This document shows positions 26,750-35,278 of a DNA stretch of 37,344 bases, in pieces. Every line of letters begins with the position of its first letter. Positions within the stretch are counted from its first letter, which is position 1. Under the pieces are notes generated by a model that saw only the letters and a list, made by a program, of their open reading frames with translations, made no database searches and was not told where the DNA came from. The DNA is from an uncultured Clostridia bacterium. Its GTDB lineage: Bacteria > Bacillota > Clostridia > Lachnospirales > Anaerotignaceae. The stretch lies in NCBI GenBank assembly GCA_910586765.1, contig CAJUJJ010000026.1, forward strand, positions 1 through 37,344, read 5' to 3'. A program made the translations under genes and the position numbers.

Positions 26750-28285
26750 ATGCTTTCAAAAATAATCAGTAGTGGTATATTAGGTATTGATGGGTATATT
26801 ATAGATGTAGAAGTAGATTTGAGTAGTGGTCTACCTGCTTTTGACTTAGTAGGATTACCTGACTCTGCTGTAAAAGAAGCACGTGAACGTGTTAGAACTG
26901 CTATCAAAAATTCTGGTTTTATATTTCCTGTAAAAAGAATTACAGTAAATTTAGCACCTGCTCACATGAAAAAAGAAGGGGCAGCTTTTGATTTACCTAT
27001 TGCTATAGGTATTTTGTGTTGTATGGAATTATTTTCTCCTTCTGCTACTGAAAATACATTAGTATTAGGCGAGTTATCTTTAGATGGTTCTGTACGTCCT
27101 GTAAATGGTGTACTACCTATGGTACATCATGCCAAAGAAAAAGGGATTTCTCGCTGTATCGTTCCTATTGAAAATGCAGAAGAAGCTGCTCTTGTAAAAG
27201 ATATAGAAGTATATCCTATTACAAACTTAAATGATGTCATTGCCTTTTTACAAAAAAAGAAACAAATTTCTCCTTTTACTGTTGATTTTCATTCTCTTTT
27301 TTCAAAAGACATAGAACAAAACACTTTTTTAGATTTTTCTGATGTAAAAGGACAAGAAAATGCTAAAAGAGCATTAGAAATTGCAGCCAGCGGTATGCAC
27401 AACGCATTATTAATAGGCCCTCCCGGAACTGGTAAAACAATGCTTGCTAAAAGACTTTCCACGATATTGCCTGATTTAACTTTTGAAGAAAGTATTGAAA
27501 TTACAAAAATATATAGTGTAGCTGGACTATTGCCTTCTCAAAATACGTTAATTCGTCAAAGACCTTTTCGCTCTCCTCACCATACGATTTCTCCCTCTGC
27601 ATTAACAGGAGGTGGCAGAATACCACGTCCAGGAGAAATATCATTAGCACATAATGGTGTATTATTTTTAGATGAATTACCTGAATTTCAAAGGGGTGCT
27701 TTAGAAATTATGCGTCAGCCTTTAGAAGATGCTAAAGTAACGATTGCTCGTGTTAGTGGAACATTAACATATCCTTCTAATTTTATGTTAATTGCTGCTA
27801 TGAACCCTTGTCCTTGTGGTTATTTAGGTGACGATAATCGTTGTCATTGCTCTTTAAATGAAATTACAAAATATCATAATAAAATCAGTGGTCCGCTTCT
27901 TGACCGTATTGATTTAATGGTAGAATTGCCTGCACTTTCCTATCAATCATTAGAGCAAACCTCTTGTGGAGAAAGCTCTGCACAAATAAAACAAAGAGTA
28001 TTACAAGCACAACAAATACAACTAGAAAGATATAAAAACGAAAAATTCTTTTTTAATTCACAACTTGGAGCAGCACAAATTGAACACTACTGTCATTTAG
28101 GACAAAAAGAAAAAACATTATTGCAAGCAGCATTTGACCGTATGAATTTTAGTGCTAGAGCATATCACAAAATATTAAAAGTGGCTCGTACTGTTGCTGA
28201 TTTAGAAGGCTGTAAAGATATTAATACAAGACATATTGCGGAAGTAATACAATATCGTAGTTTAGACAGAAAATATAAAATGTAG
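26750..28285 (+). CDS. comM: YifB/ComM family Mg-chelatase-like AAA+ ATPase
   Basis: A hexameric helicase-like ATPase that promotes branch migration during natural transformation in species where it has been studied. The 511 residues have the N-terminal Lon-like domain (GLPAFDLVGLPDSAVKEARERV, NLAPAHMKKEGAAFDLPIA), Walker A GPPGTGKTM, the RSPHHTIS motif, Walker B LFLDELPEF, AMNPCPCGY with a Cys-rich zinc-like loop, and the C-terminal domain ending RYH/RTVADLEG. Two ATGs lie six bases apart behind GGGAGGA; the second has the proper spacing and was chosen. Its neighbour dprA also serves transformation, but no other competence genes are in the window. Confidence 0.93.
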   Translation: MLSKIISSGILGIDGYIIDVEVDLSSGLPAFDLVGLPDSAVKEARERVRTAIKNSGFIFPVKRITVNLAPAHMKKEGAAFDLPIAIGILCCMELFSPSATENTLVLGELSLDGSVRPVNGVLPMVHHAKEKGISRCIVPIENAEEAALVKDIEVYPITNLNDVIAFLQKKKQISPFTVDFHSLFSKDIEQNTFLDFSDVKGQENAKRALEIAASGMHNALLIGPPGTGKTMLAKRLSTILPDLTFEESIEITKIYSVAGLLPSQNTLIRQRPFRSPHHTISPSALTGGGRIPRPGEISLAHNGVLFLDELPEFQRGALEIMRQPLEDAKVTIARVSGTLTYPSNFMLIAAMNPCPCGYLGDDNRCHCSLNEITKYHNKISGPLLDRIDLMVELPALSYQSLEQTSCGESSAQIKQRVLQAQQIQLERYKNEKFFFNSQLGAAQIEHYCHLGQKEKTLLQAAFDRMNFSARAYHKILKVARTVADLEGCKDINTRHIAEVIQYRSLDRKYKM

Positions 28286-28290
28286 TAAAA

Positions 28291-28330
28291 AAAATAAACA
28301 GTGGCAAATACACCACTGTTTTTTATTTTA
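28291..28330. terminator. Bidirectional terminator between comM and the small Cys protein
   Basis: ACAGTGG (28298-28304) pairs with CCACTGT (28313-28319), flanked by an A run on the left and a T run on the right. It serves comM on the plus strand and the small gene on the minus strand. Confidence 0.82.
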
Positions 28331-28552
28331 TATCGGTAAAACAAAACTATTTACAAATTTATCATAACAACTTTCACATATATCAAAATCATCTTTTCTT
28401 CCATCTTTTTGTGAAAAATATCCCCATTGTTTTTCTATATGCAAATGGTCTGAAAAATAGCCCTGTTCTTTTTTAATTTCTTTTCCACAACAGTTACAAA
28501 GGACTTTTTCCACTTTTTCACTATTTTCTGTTACAGTTTCATACATTCTCAT
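28328..28552 (-). CDS. small zinc-ribbon-like protein of unknown function
   Basis: A 74-residue protein with two CxxC pairs, CNCCGKEI near residue 19 and CESCYDK near residue 60, so it probably binds one zinc ion. Between them lies HLHIEKQWGYFSQKDGRKDDFDI. I recognise this layout (CxxC, KxWGYFSxKDG, DxCxxCYDK) from many unnamed clostridial proteins, but no function is known to me. A strong GAGGGGGA lies 8 bases before the ATG, which supports the gene. It stands alone, facing away from the radical SAM gene. Confidence 0.72.
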   Translation of the reverse strand: MRMYETVTENSEKVEKVLCNCCGKEIKKEQGYFSDHLHIEKQWGYFSQKDGRKDDFDICESCYDKFVNSFVLPI

Positions 28553-28681
28553 TACACAGTCCCCCTCATCTGTTTGTTGTTTGTTTTATTGTAGTGTAAC
28601 ATAGCTTTTTTATTTTTGCACTATTAAAACGCTGGTACATTTGTTAAAATAAACATAGCAATTATAAAAAGGAATGATATT

Positions 28682-29584
28682 ATGAACAATACTATGAAAC
28701 ATTGTACTATTTGCCCTAGAAATTGTGGTGCAAATCGTTATAAAGGAGAAAAAGGATATTGTAATGCAGGCTATTTCGCAAAATGTGCTTTGGCTTCTAT
28801 TCACCACTGGGAAGAACCCCCTATTAGCGGTCATAAAGGTTCTGGTACTGTATTTTTTTCTCATTGCAATTTAAACTGTGTATTTTGTCAAAACCATACT
28901 ATCAGTGAACAAGGATTTGGAAAAGAAATTACAGCAGAACATTTATCGGATATTTTTTTATCACAGCAAAAAAAAGGAGTACATAACATCAATTTAGTTT
29001 CTCCTACTCATTTTATACCTCAAATAAAACAAGCATTATTATTAGCAAAGCAAAAAGGGCTTTCTATTCCTGTTGTATACAATACAAATGCTTATGAAAA
29101 AGTAGAAAGTTTAAAATTGTTAGAAGGACTTATTGACATTTATTTGCCTGATTTCAAATATATTTCTCCAGAATATAGTAAACGTTATTCTTTTGCACAG
29201 AACTATGCTGAATATGCCAAAAAAGCAATACTTGAAATGAAAAGGCAACAACCTACCACTGTTTTCGATACAAATGGCATATTGCAAAAGGGAATTATTA
29301 TACGTCATTTGGTATTGCCTAATTGCTATAAAGATAGTTTTGAAATATTAAAATGGATAAAACAAAATATAGGAGAAGATACTTATATTTCTTTGTTAAA
29401 CCAATATACGCCTATGCACAAAGCAGCACAATACAAAGAAATTTCACGCAAACTTACTACATTAGAATATCAAAAGGTGGTAAACTATTTTTTTGAAATA
29501 GGATTAAAAAATGGTTTTATGCAAAGCAAACATTCTGCTACTTCTAATTATACCCCTATATTCGATTTATCTGGTTTGTCATAA
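28682..29584 (+). CDS. radical SAM protein, pyruvate formate-lyase activase-like
   Basis: A 300-residue radical SAM enzyme. The 4Fe-4S and SAM motif is CNLNCVFC (Cys62, Cys66, Cys69). An N-terminal Cys cluster (Cys8, Cys11, Cys15, Cys27: CTICPRNCG, GYC) may bind zinc or a further cluster, as in the PflA-related COG1313 group. GSGTVFFSHC and NTNAYE fit the family. No glycyl-radical partner or maturation target lies nearby, so the substrate is unknown. The ATG has AAGGAATGATATT upstream. The gene is monocistronic by context: the next gene has its own promoter. Confidence 0.85.
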   Translation: MNNTMKHCTICPRNCGANRYKGEKGYCNAGYFAKCALASIHHWEEPPISGHKGSGTVFFSHCNLNCVFCQNHTISEQGFGKEITAEHLSDIFLSQQKKGVHNINLVSPTHFIPQIKQALLLAKQKGLSIPVVYNTNAYEKVESLKLLEGLIDIYLPDFKYISPEYSKRYSFAQNYAEYAKKAILEMKRQQPTTVFDTNGILQKGIIIRHLVLPNCYKDSFEILKWIKQNIGEDTYISLLNQYTPMHKAAQYKEISRKLTTLEYQKVVNYFFEIGLKNGFMQSKHSATSNYTPIFDLSGLS

Positions 29585-29593
29585 ATAATGATA

Positions 29594-29622
29594 TTGATAA
29601 AAATACTACAATATTGTATAAT
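29594..29622 (+). promoter_or_regulatory. Sigma-A type promoter of the cupin gene
   Basis: TTGATA (29594-29599), a 17-base spacer and a perfect TATAAT (29617-29622), about 50 bases before the cupin start. Confidence 0.85.
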
Positions 29623-29673
29623 AAAAATAATTTTATTAACATTATATATTACATAGAAATGAGGGATTACATT

Positions 29674-30024
29674 ATGGTAAGAAAAGAAACAATTGCAGAA
29701 GTAGAAGGACTTCGTGGCGGAAAAGGTTCAGCGGAAATACATCATATTTTAAGCAAAGAAGAATTGATGGGACACGGTAAAATGTATGCTCGTGTTATAC
29801 TTCGTCCTCACAGCAGTATAGGTTGGCATCAACACGTTGGTGACACAGAACCTTATTTAATATTAAAAGGGGAAGGTGTTTTTATTGACAATGACCAGTC
29901 TAAAACAATTGTAAAAGCTGGTGATGTTTGTGTTATTAATGTAGGAGAATGGCATTCTTTAGAAAATAATACAGACCAAGAATTAGAAATTATGGCACTT
30001 GTAATAAACGAAGAAGCAAAATAA
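29674..30024 (+). CDS. small cupin-domain protein
   Basis: A 116-residue single-domain cupin. Cupin motif 1 is GWHQHVGDTEPYLILKGEG, with the two His and one Glu of the metal site. Motif 2 is GDVCVINVGEWHSLEN, with the last His. Such proteins bind a metal and small molecule or act as isomerases or dioxygenases; nothing in the sequence tells which. The frame is open to 29614, but the ATG at 29674 has GAGGGATTACATT upstream and begins at the conserved start. It has its own promoter and terminator. Confidence 0.85.
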   Translation: MVRKETIAEVEGLRGGKGSAEIHHILSKEELMGHGKMYARVILRPHSSIGWHQHVGDTEPYLILKGEGVFIDNDQSKTIVKAGDVCVINVGEWHSLENNTDQELEIMALVINEEAK

Positions 30025-30034
30025 TATCACATCA

Positions 30035-30067
30035 AATCATGTTACTTTTGTAGCATGATTTTTTTAT
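30035..30067 (+). terminator. Rho-independent terminator after the cupin gene
   Basis: AATCATGTTAC (30035-30045) pairs with GTAGCATGATT (30050-30060), with one G-U pair, a TTTT loop and a long T run. Confidence 0.9.
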
Positions 30068-30134
30068 ATTAGAAAAGCACCTTTTGTCCTTTCGTTCAAT
30101 ATAATAGATTAAACGAAAAAAGGAGGTATTCACT

Positions 30135-30887
30135 ATGTCTTCTATGGTAGAATTAAAAAACATAACAATTAGCTATCATAGCATATCTGGTGAAACAAAT
30201 GCCGTTTCTGATTTAAGCTTTTCTGTAGAGCAAGGAGAATTTGTTTGTATTGTTGGGCCAAGTGGCTGCGGAAAATCTTCTATATTATCTATGTTAGCTG
30301 GACTAATAAAGCCTTCTAGTGGTTCATTCCACATTCATTCTAAAACAAATATTGGTTATATGCTTCAAAAAGATTATTTATTAGAATGGCGTAATATTCA
30401 TAGTAACGCCTGTCTTGGACTTGAAATTCAAAACAAACTAACACCTGAAAACATACAAAGAGTAGATGAACTTTTAGAACTTTATGGTCTTGGTGACTTC
30501 AAAAACCATATGCCTTATCAACTTTCTGGTGGTATGAGGCAAAGAGTTGCATTAATACGTACATTAGCCGTTCAGCCCGATGTATTGCTACTTGACGAAC
30601 CTTTTTCTGCATTAGATTATCAAACAAGGCTTTATGTTTCTGATGAAATCGGTACCATTATAAGAAAAGAGAAAAAAACAGCAATACTTGTTTCTCATGA
30701 TATTTCAGAAGCAATAAGCCTTTCTGATAGAGTAATTGTGCTTTCTCACCGTCCTGCCACATTAAAATCAATACACAACATTAATTTAAGTATAGAAGAA
30801 AGGACACCTATTAAGGCAAGAGAAGCACCAGAATTTAAAGATTATTTCAATCAAATATGGAAGGAGCTGGACGTCCATGTATCATGA
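30135..30887 (+). CDS. ABC transporter ATP-binding protein (SsuB/TauB/ThiZ-like)
   Basis: The cytoplasmic ATPase of an importer of the nitrate/sulfonate/taurine or thiamine-precursor type. The 250 residues show Walker A GPSGCGKSS, Q-loop GYMLQKDYLLEW, signature LSGGMRQR, Walker B VLLLDEPFSALD and switch His in LVSHDISEA. AAAAGGAGG lies upstream of the ATG. It overlaps the permease gene by 11 bases, so the two are translationally linked. The periplasmic-type binding protein expected for this family is missing from the window, so the substrate cannot be inferred. Confidence 0.88.
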   Translation: MSSMVELKNITISYHSISGETNAVSDLSFSVEQGEFVCIVGPSGCGKSSILSMLAGLIKPSSGSFHIHSKTNIGYMLQKDYLLEWRNIHSNACLGLEIQNKLTPENIQRVDELLELYGLGDFKNHMPYQLSGGMRQRVALIRTLAVQPDVLLLDEPFSALDYQTRLYVSDEIGTIIRKEKKTAILVSHDISEAISLSDRVIVLSHRPATLKSIHNINLSIEERTPIKAREAPEFKDYFNQIWKELDVHVS

Positions 30888-31671
30888 AAAAAACAATATA
30901 TCTGCTCAACAACTGCAATATTTAAAAAGAGTAAAAAAGAGAAAAATTCTTGTATGCAGTACACAAATATTTTTACTGATTGCTTTTTTTGCTATATGGG
31001 AAATAGCTGCACAATGTAATTGTATTGACCCATTTTTGTTTAGCCAGCCTAGTAGAATGTTTTCTGCAATGGTCGATATGGCAAAAACGGGCATACTTTG
31101 GAAGCACATAGGCATTACATTGTATGAAACCGTAGTTGGTTTTGTATTAGGCACAATATTTGGCACATTAATTGCCATATTGCTTTGGTGGAACAATTTT
31201 ATATCTGATGTCACAGAGCCTTATCTTGTTGTACTAAACTCTCTGCCCAAAACAGCACTTGCACCCATTATAATCGTATGGCTAGGCAATAATATGACAT
31301 CTATCATAGCGACAGCACTTATGACATCTATTGTTGTGACAATTATGACAGTATTAAACGGCTTTTTGCATATAGACAGCGACAAAATAAAATTAATACA
31401 AACATTTGGTGGAACAAAAAAACAAGTTTTAACGAAAGTAATATTACCTGCTAGTATTCCTACAATCATCAGTGCTTTAAAAATCAATGTAGGGCTTTCT
31501 TTTGTTGGTGTAATTGTAGGAGAATTTTTAGTTGCACAATCTGGATTAGGTTATCTGATTGTATATGGTTCACAAATATTTATATGTGTTCTCATACAGA
31601 TACTTTTTCAGTCAAATAATTTTACAGATAGTAAAATCGAATATCCTAAAAGGCATTTTTTTGCTGTATAA
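30877..31671 (+). CDS. ABC transporter permease (SsuC/TauC-like) with atypical C-terminus
   Basis: The membrane subunit paired with the preceding ATPase. The 264 residues have five or so membrane helices and the EAA loop (LIQTFGGTKKQVLTKVILPAS). Up to GLGYLIVYGSQIF (about residue 227) the protein looks normal. The family then normally has a final membrane helix followed by a short basic tail. Here the sequence changes to ICVLIQILFQSNNFTDSK, a polar segment and a stop. Neither other forward frame restores the usual ending. This looks like a 3' deletion or recombination, so the transporter may be inactive; alternatively a variant tail. Confidence 0.72.
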   Translation: MYHEKNNISAQQLQYLKRVKKRKILVCSTQIFLLIAFFAIWEIAAQCNCIDPFLFSQPSRMFSAMVDMAKTGILWKHIGITLYETVVGFVLGTIFGTLIAILLWWNNFISDVTEPYLVVLNSLPKTALAPIIIVWLGNNMTSIIATALMTSIVVTIMTVLNGFLHIDSDKIKLIQTFGGTKKQVLTKVILPASIPTIISALKINVGLSFVGVIVGEFLVAQSGLGYLIVYGSQIFICVLIQILFQSNNFTDSKIEYPKRHFFAV

Positions 31672-31779
31672 CGCATTTTTTTAGCATAACGTAATAAACA
31701 TCATTTTTATCATTTTTTGCTGACAAGGCTTAATTTTGCGTGATAGAGCAATTACCATTATTTGCATGATATATAAAAA

Positions 31780-31797
31780 GGCAGTCTTTCGACTGCC
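31780..31797 (-). terminator. Rho-independent terminator with GAAA tetraloop after the Cys/Gly/Asn repeat gene
   Basis: On the minus strand GGCAGTC (31797-31791) closes a GAAA tetraloop with GACTGCC (31786-31780), followed by TTTTT. It may also stop plus-strand transcripts leaving the permease gene. The 140 bases between the permease and the repeat gene (31672-31811) show nothing else I can name. Confidence 0.85.
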
Positions 31798-31811
31798 CTT
31801 TTGCATTTTGT

Positions 31812-32096
31812 TTAGTTACAACCGCAACCATTGTTGCAGCCGCAGCCATTGTTGTTATTGTTGTTGCAGCCGCAGCCACCGTTGTTATTGTTGTTACAGC
31901 CACAACCATTATTGTTATTGTTGTGACCACAACCGCAACCATTGTTGTTACTGTTATTGCCACAGCTTTGGCTATTCCAATAATCATACCAAGCGTCTAA
32001 ATAAGCACTACCACAGCAACCTCCACAATCGCAGCAACCACAGCCACAACCGCAACCTCCACAACCACAGTTATTACATTGATTACATCCACACAT
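31812..32096 (-). CDS. Cys/Gly/Asn-rich tandem-repeat protein, unknown function
   Basis: A 94-residue protein with 24 Cys, 23 Gly and 28 Asn by my count. Residues 1-30 are a dense CGC/CNC block (MCGCNQCNNCGCGGC). Residues 31-44 form a single aromatic segment (AYLDAWYDYWNSQS). Residues 45-94 are about four repeats of five or six Asn followed by GCGC. There is no signal peptide, leader motif or membrane helix. A good AAAGGGGAAC site, a promoter and a tetraloop terminator all frame it, so it is a real, probably well-expressed single gene. It could be a metal-binding or disulfide-linked structural protein (spore or surface layer) or a peptide precursor; none is shown. The long plus-strand frame across it is only its shadow. 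Confidence 0.75.
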   Translation of the reverse strand: MCGCNQCNNCGCGGCGCGCGCCDCGGCCGSAYLDAWYDYWNSQSCGNNSNNNGCGCGHNNNNNGCGCNNNNNGGCGCNNNNNNGCGCNNGCGCN

Positions 32097-32121
32097 TTTT
32101 TTGTTCCCCTTTCAAATTTGA

Positions 32122-32149
32122 TTTATAGTACATACTATGCTAGTACCAA
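32122..32149 (-). promoter_or_regulatory. Promoter of the Cys/Gly/Asn repeat gene
   Basis: On the minus strand, -35 TTGGTA (32149-32144), a 16-base spacer and -10 TATAAA (32127-32122), leaving a short leader with the AAAGGGG site. Confidence 0.65.
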
Positions 32150-32178
32150 AAAAATGTGCATAAATGTAAAAAATTTTT

Positions 32179-33429
32179 TTATAATACGAGTGCTGCCATG
32201 TGCCCCAATGTTTCACTTTCTGTTTTATTCAGCTGTTCCTCTAATTTTGTCATATGTAACATATTATTAAATAGTGATTTTGCAAATTCAGAAGTATAAT
32301 ATATAAAATCCTCTTCTGTGCTATCTTTTTCTAAGCAACAAGTCCACATAACTAACATCATACTATATGTCATTGCCATAGCACAATAATTTCTCCATAT
32401 ACCTCCTTTTACATAGAAAGGAAAACGAACGCCTAAAATTCCTTCTACCATTACATTTTCTATCCAATGTTCTTTACCTTTTATAAATTCCTCAAAATCC
32501 TTTATAGCTTGTTGATATTTTTCAACATTATATTCTATATTCAAATTTTGAATTTCTTTCTGTTTCATTTGAAATTTCATTTTTACATCTATTCTACTAT
32601 TTATTCTATTTTGTATTTTTAAATCTTCTATTTTTCCACTTGCATTAAAATAATAAGTAATAAAATTAAAAAGTCTTTTTCTGCCACTTTTATCTGCATT
32701 TTCAAATAATTTATCATACATATCTTTATTTCTATTATCATTAAAATCAGTCACAAACTGTTGTATATAATCCGATATCTCCTTTTTATATTCCACTCCT
32801 TTTTTTAACATTTCATAAATTTTTTTCATTGCCATTCCTAATACTATCATTCTTTCTCCAAAAGTATACTCTCTATTTTGAAGCACACCTAAAAATAGCA
32901 CTTTAAATTCTGTCCAAAAATGAATTACAGCATTCATTTCTACTGTTCCATAATCTATCCTTGCAGCACCATTTTTTTCTGCATCAGTCACTTCTCTTTC
33001 TATCACTTCTAATTTAATGCCTTCTTTTTCTTGTAACAGCAATCTAACAACTTCTTCACAAGCTATATCTAAAAAACACTCATATTTTCCCATATAATAT
33101 ACAGGTCTTCTCGGAAATATTTGACAAGTCAAACTCATATTTTCAGGGCCCATTTCTTTATAGACTTTACACAGTCCATACTCATCTAAAAATTTACATT
33201 TATTATTTTCATTAAATTTAATTTTATAATCAAATACATCAAACTGATATTTCTCAAAAGCATCTTCAAATATTTTTCTAAATTCTTCTGTTTTGATATT
33301 TCTTTTCATATTTTTTAATTCTTTTTTTGTAATACCAATATTCCACTCTCTACAGCAGTTATATTTACAGTCACTGCCTATACATTCAAATTTATTATAA
33401 AAACTTGGCTGTAATACAATATGCTTCAT
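32179..33429 (-). CDS. fliB: flagellin lysine-N-methylase
   Basis: Methylates lysine side chains on flagellin. The 416 residues open with the family's KHIVLQPSFYNKFECIG block. They carry a Cys-rich core: CIGSDCKYNCCREW (about 17-30), CKFLDEYGLCKVY and LTCQIFPRRP near residues 75-110, the YkgJ/FliB type of metal or cluster-binding cysteines. The rest is helical and ends without a membrane segment. AAGGAAGGTGAAATAAT precedes the ATG. It lies directly downstream of the flagellin gene on the same strand, which strongly supports the role. A strong hairpin stands in the gap. Confidence 0.9.
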   Translation of the reverse strand: MKHIVLQPSFYNKFECIGSDCKYNCCREWNIGITKKELKNMKRNIKTEEFRKIFEDAFEKYQFDVFDYKIKFNENNKCKFLDEYGLCKVYKEMGPENMSLTCQIFPRRPVYYMGKYECFLDIACEEVVRLLLQEKEGIKLEVIEREVTDAEKNGAARIDYGTVEMNAVIHFWTEFKVLFLGVLQNREYTFGERMIVLGMAMKKIYEMLKKGVEYKKEISDYIQQFVTDFNDNRNKDMYDKLFENADKSGRKRLFNFITYYFNASGKIEDLKIQNRINSRIDVKMKFQMKQKEIQNLNIEYNVEKYQQAIKDFEEFIKGKEHWIENVMVEGILGVRFPFYVKGGIWRNYCAMAMTYSMMLVMWTCCLEKDSTEEDFIYYTSEFAKSLFNNMLHMTKLEEQLNKTESETLGHMAALVL

Positions 33430-33470
33430 ATTATTTCACCTTCCTTATTGTTTTAGCAACATTTTATAGA

Positions 33471-33503
33471 AGGGAGTGAGGGAAATCCCTCACTCCCTTT
33501 TTT
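33471..33503. other. Strong 12-bp hairpin in the flagellin-fliB gap
   Basis: AGGGAGTGAGGG (33471-33482) pairs with CCCTCACTCCCT (33487-33498) around AAAT. The T run is on the plus-strand side, although no plus-strand gene lies before it. On the minus strand it sits about 40 bases before the fliB start and could protect or limit the fliB message. Confidence 0.75.
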
Positions 33504-33509
33504 ATGAAA

Positions 33510-33535
33510 TAAAAAAGGCTGGCAATTTGCCAGCC
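33510..33535 (-). terminator. Rho-independent terminator after flagellin
   Basis: On the minus strand GGCTGGCAA (33535-33527) pairs with TTGCCAGCC (33525-33517), followed by six T. Confidence 0.88.
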
Positions 33536-33554
33536 CCTATATAGTTTTGATATA

Positions 33555-35270
33555 TTATTGTAATAACTGAAGAACACCCTGAGGTAACTGATTTGCTTGA
33601 GCCAACATAGCTTGAGAAGACTGAACAAGAATATTGTTCTTTGTATATTGCATCATTTCTTTTGCCATGTCTGTATCTCTGATACGGCTTTCTGCATCTG
33701 TCAAGTTCTCTGTTGTTGTTTCCAAGTTATTCAATGTATGGTCTAATCTGTTTTGAGTAGCACCAAGTTTTGCTCTTACTTTAGAAACAGTATCAATAGC
33801 ATCTTTAATTTTGCTAATGCCTTGTGCTGCACTGGACTCTGTAGTTACATCAATACCAGCTACGCCTAATGCTTGTGCATGACAGTCTTGAATACTTACA
33901 GTAACTCTGTTATAGTCGTCAGCTGTATCACCAATTTGAAGAGAAAGAGCACTTCCGCCTGTACCTTGGCTAGATACTTTATTTGCTAATCCTAACAAGC
34001 TCGCTGTTCTACCTGTAACACCGTCTTCTGTTTTTTCTCCAAAAGTAAATGTCACTTCTTCAGCATTGTCGCCAGTATAACTTACTTTTAATCCACCATT
34101 TTTATCTGCCTCAACAATAAATTTAGTTGAATCAATAAATTCCTTTGTACCAGTATCTGCCATTGCTGTATTATAATTAGCTACAGCTGTTCGAATATCT
34201 GTTTGTATTTGAGTAGCTACGGCATCTAAAGTAGTTCCTGCAGCTATATCCGCAGTAATTCCAACTTCAAATTTTGTATCATTAATTGTCATTGTAAATT
34301 TGTCGCCATTTGCAATAGAATTAAAGAATTTCTGTCCTGGCTTTGCAATATTAGATGCACCTATTGAAGCATCTCCAAAGAAATTAGCACCTATTGTTAA
34401 TTTATTATCTCCTGCAGCACCATCTTTAGAGCCTACAAAACCTACAGAAGCATCTGGGCTGTTATTCATACTCTTCATAACAAATTTACCAGCTGCACTA
34501 CCCATTTCAATTTTAATTTCTCCATTAACACCTTGTTCTTTCATTGCATTATTGAACAATTCTGTTAATTTTTCAGCAATTTCTTTTGTTCCCTCAGGTG
34601 TTTTACAACCAGCTTTAGTATGGTCTATTGCGAGTGCAGAGTCAAAAAGTTTTTTCGCATCGCCTTTTGACCAGTCAATTGTAAATGTCTGTCCATCAAC
34701 TTCATATGTTTCTTCCATAGCTTTCAATTTACCAGCTGCACTAAGGTCAGCAGCTATAGCAGTTGTAGTTTCTGGTGTTTCTGGATTAAAGAAATCGCAA
34801 ATATTAGCACCTGTAACTTGTGCTGTATCTGTTTTTACTGATCCACCACTTAAATTACCGTCTAACAAATTAATACCATTGAAATTTGTAGAGTCTGCAA
34901 TTCTGTTAATTTCGTCTTTCAGTTCTTGAATTTCATTTTGGTATTTTTCTCTGTTGCTGTCGGAGTATGTTCCGTTTGATGCCAATGTAGAAAGTTCTAC
35001 CATTCTGTTTAACATAGAGTGAACTTCTGTCAAAGCACCTTCAGCTGTTTGAACCAAAGAGATACCATCTTTTGCATTCTGTTGGCAAGCTTCCAAACCT
35101 GTGATTTGAGCTCTCATTTTTTCAGAAATTGCCAAACCTGCTGCATTGTCAGCTGCACTGTTGATTTTGTAACCAGATGACAATTTTTTCAAGTTTGATG
35201 CTACGTTTTTGTTGTTTGCTCCTAATCTGTTATAAGAGTTTAAAGCTGGAATATTATGTTGTACTATCAT
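33555..35270 (-). CDS. hag: flagellin with long variable central domain
   Basis: The filament subunit of the flagellum. The 571 residues have the conserved D0/D1 ends: N-terminal HNIPALNSYNRL and KLSSGYKINSAADNAAGL to about residue 140, and C-terminal SKVRAKLGATQNRLDHTLNNL to LQLLQ. The middle, about 145-470, is a variable domain, so the protein is twice the length of short Bacillus-type flagellins and would expose D2/D3 domains on the filament. AAGGAGG lies 8 bases before the ATG and forms part of a CsrA-type leader. csrA lies upstream and fliB downstream on the same strand. No sigma-28 promoter was seen, which is unusual for a flagellin gene. Confidence 0.96.
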   Translation of the reverse strand: MIVQHNIPALNSYNRLGANNKNVASNLKKLSSGYKINSAADNAAGLAISEKMRAQITGLEACQQNAKDGISLVQTAEGALTEVHSMLNRMVELSTLASNGTYSDSNREKYQNEIQELKDEINRIADSTNFNGINLLDGNLSGGSVKTDTAQVTGANICDFFNPETPETTTAIAADLSAAGKLKAMEETYEVDGQTFTIDWSKGDAKKLFDSALAIDHTKAGCKTPEGTKEIAEKLTELFNNAMKEQGVNGEIKIEMGSAAGKFVMKSMNNSPDASVGFVGSKDGAAGDNKLTIGANFFGDASIGASNIAKPGQKFFNSIANGDKFTMTINDTKFEVGITADIAAGTTLDAVATQIQTDIRTAVANYNTAMADTGTKEFIDSTKFIVEADKNGGLKVSYTGDNAEEVTFTFGEKTEDGVTGRTASLLGLANKVSSQGTGGSALSLQIGDTADDYNRVTVSIQDCHAQALGVAGIDVTTESSAAQGISKIKDAIDTVSKVRAKLGATQNRLDHTLNNLETTTENLTDAESRIRDTDMAKEMMQYTKNNILVQSSQAMLAQANQLPQGVLQLLQ

Positions 35271-35278
35271 AAATACTA

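Noticed and set aside
28641..28668. TTGTTA and TATAAA as a promoter for the radical SAM gene
   Set aside because: Transcription would start after the ribosome site, too close to the start codon.
31815..31940. Repeated DNA with about 30-base periodicity, CRISPR-like at first sight
   Set aside because: The repeats are contiguous, coding (Asn/Gly-Cys units) and have no unique spacers.
31736..32128. Plus-strand 130-codon frame rich in His, Cys, Ser and Tyr
   Set aside because: It is the shadow of the Cys/Gly/Asn repeat gene on the minus strand. That gene has a ribosome site, promoter and terminator; the plus frame has none.
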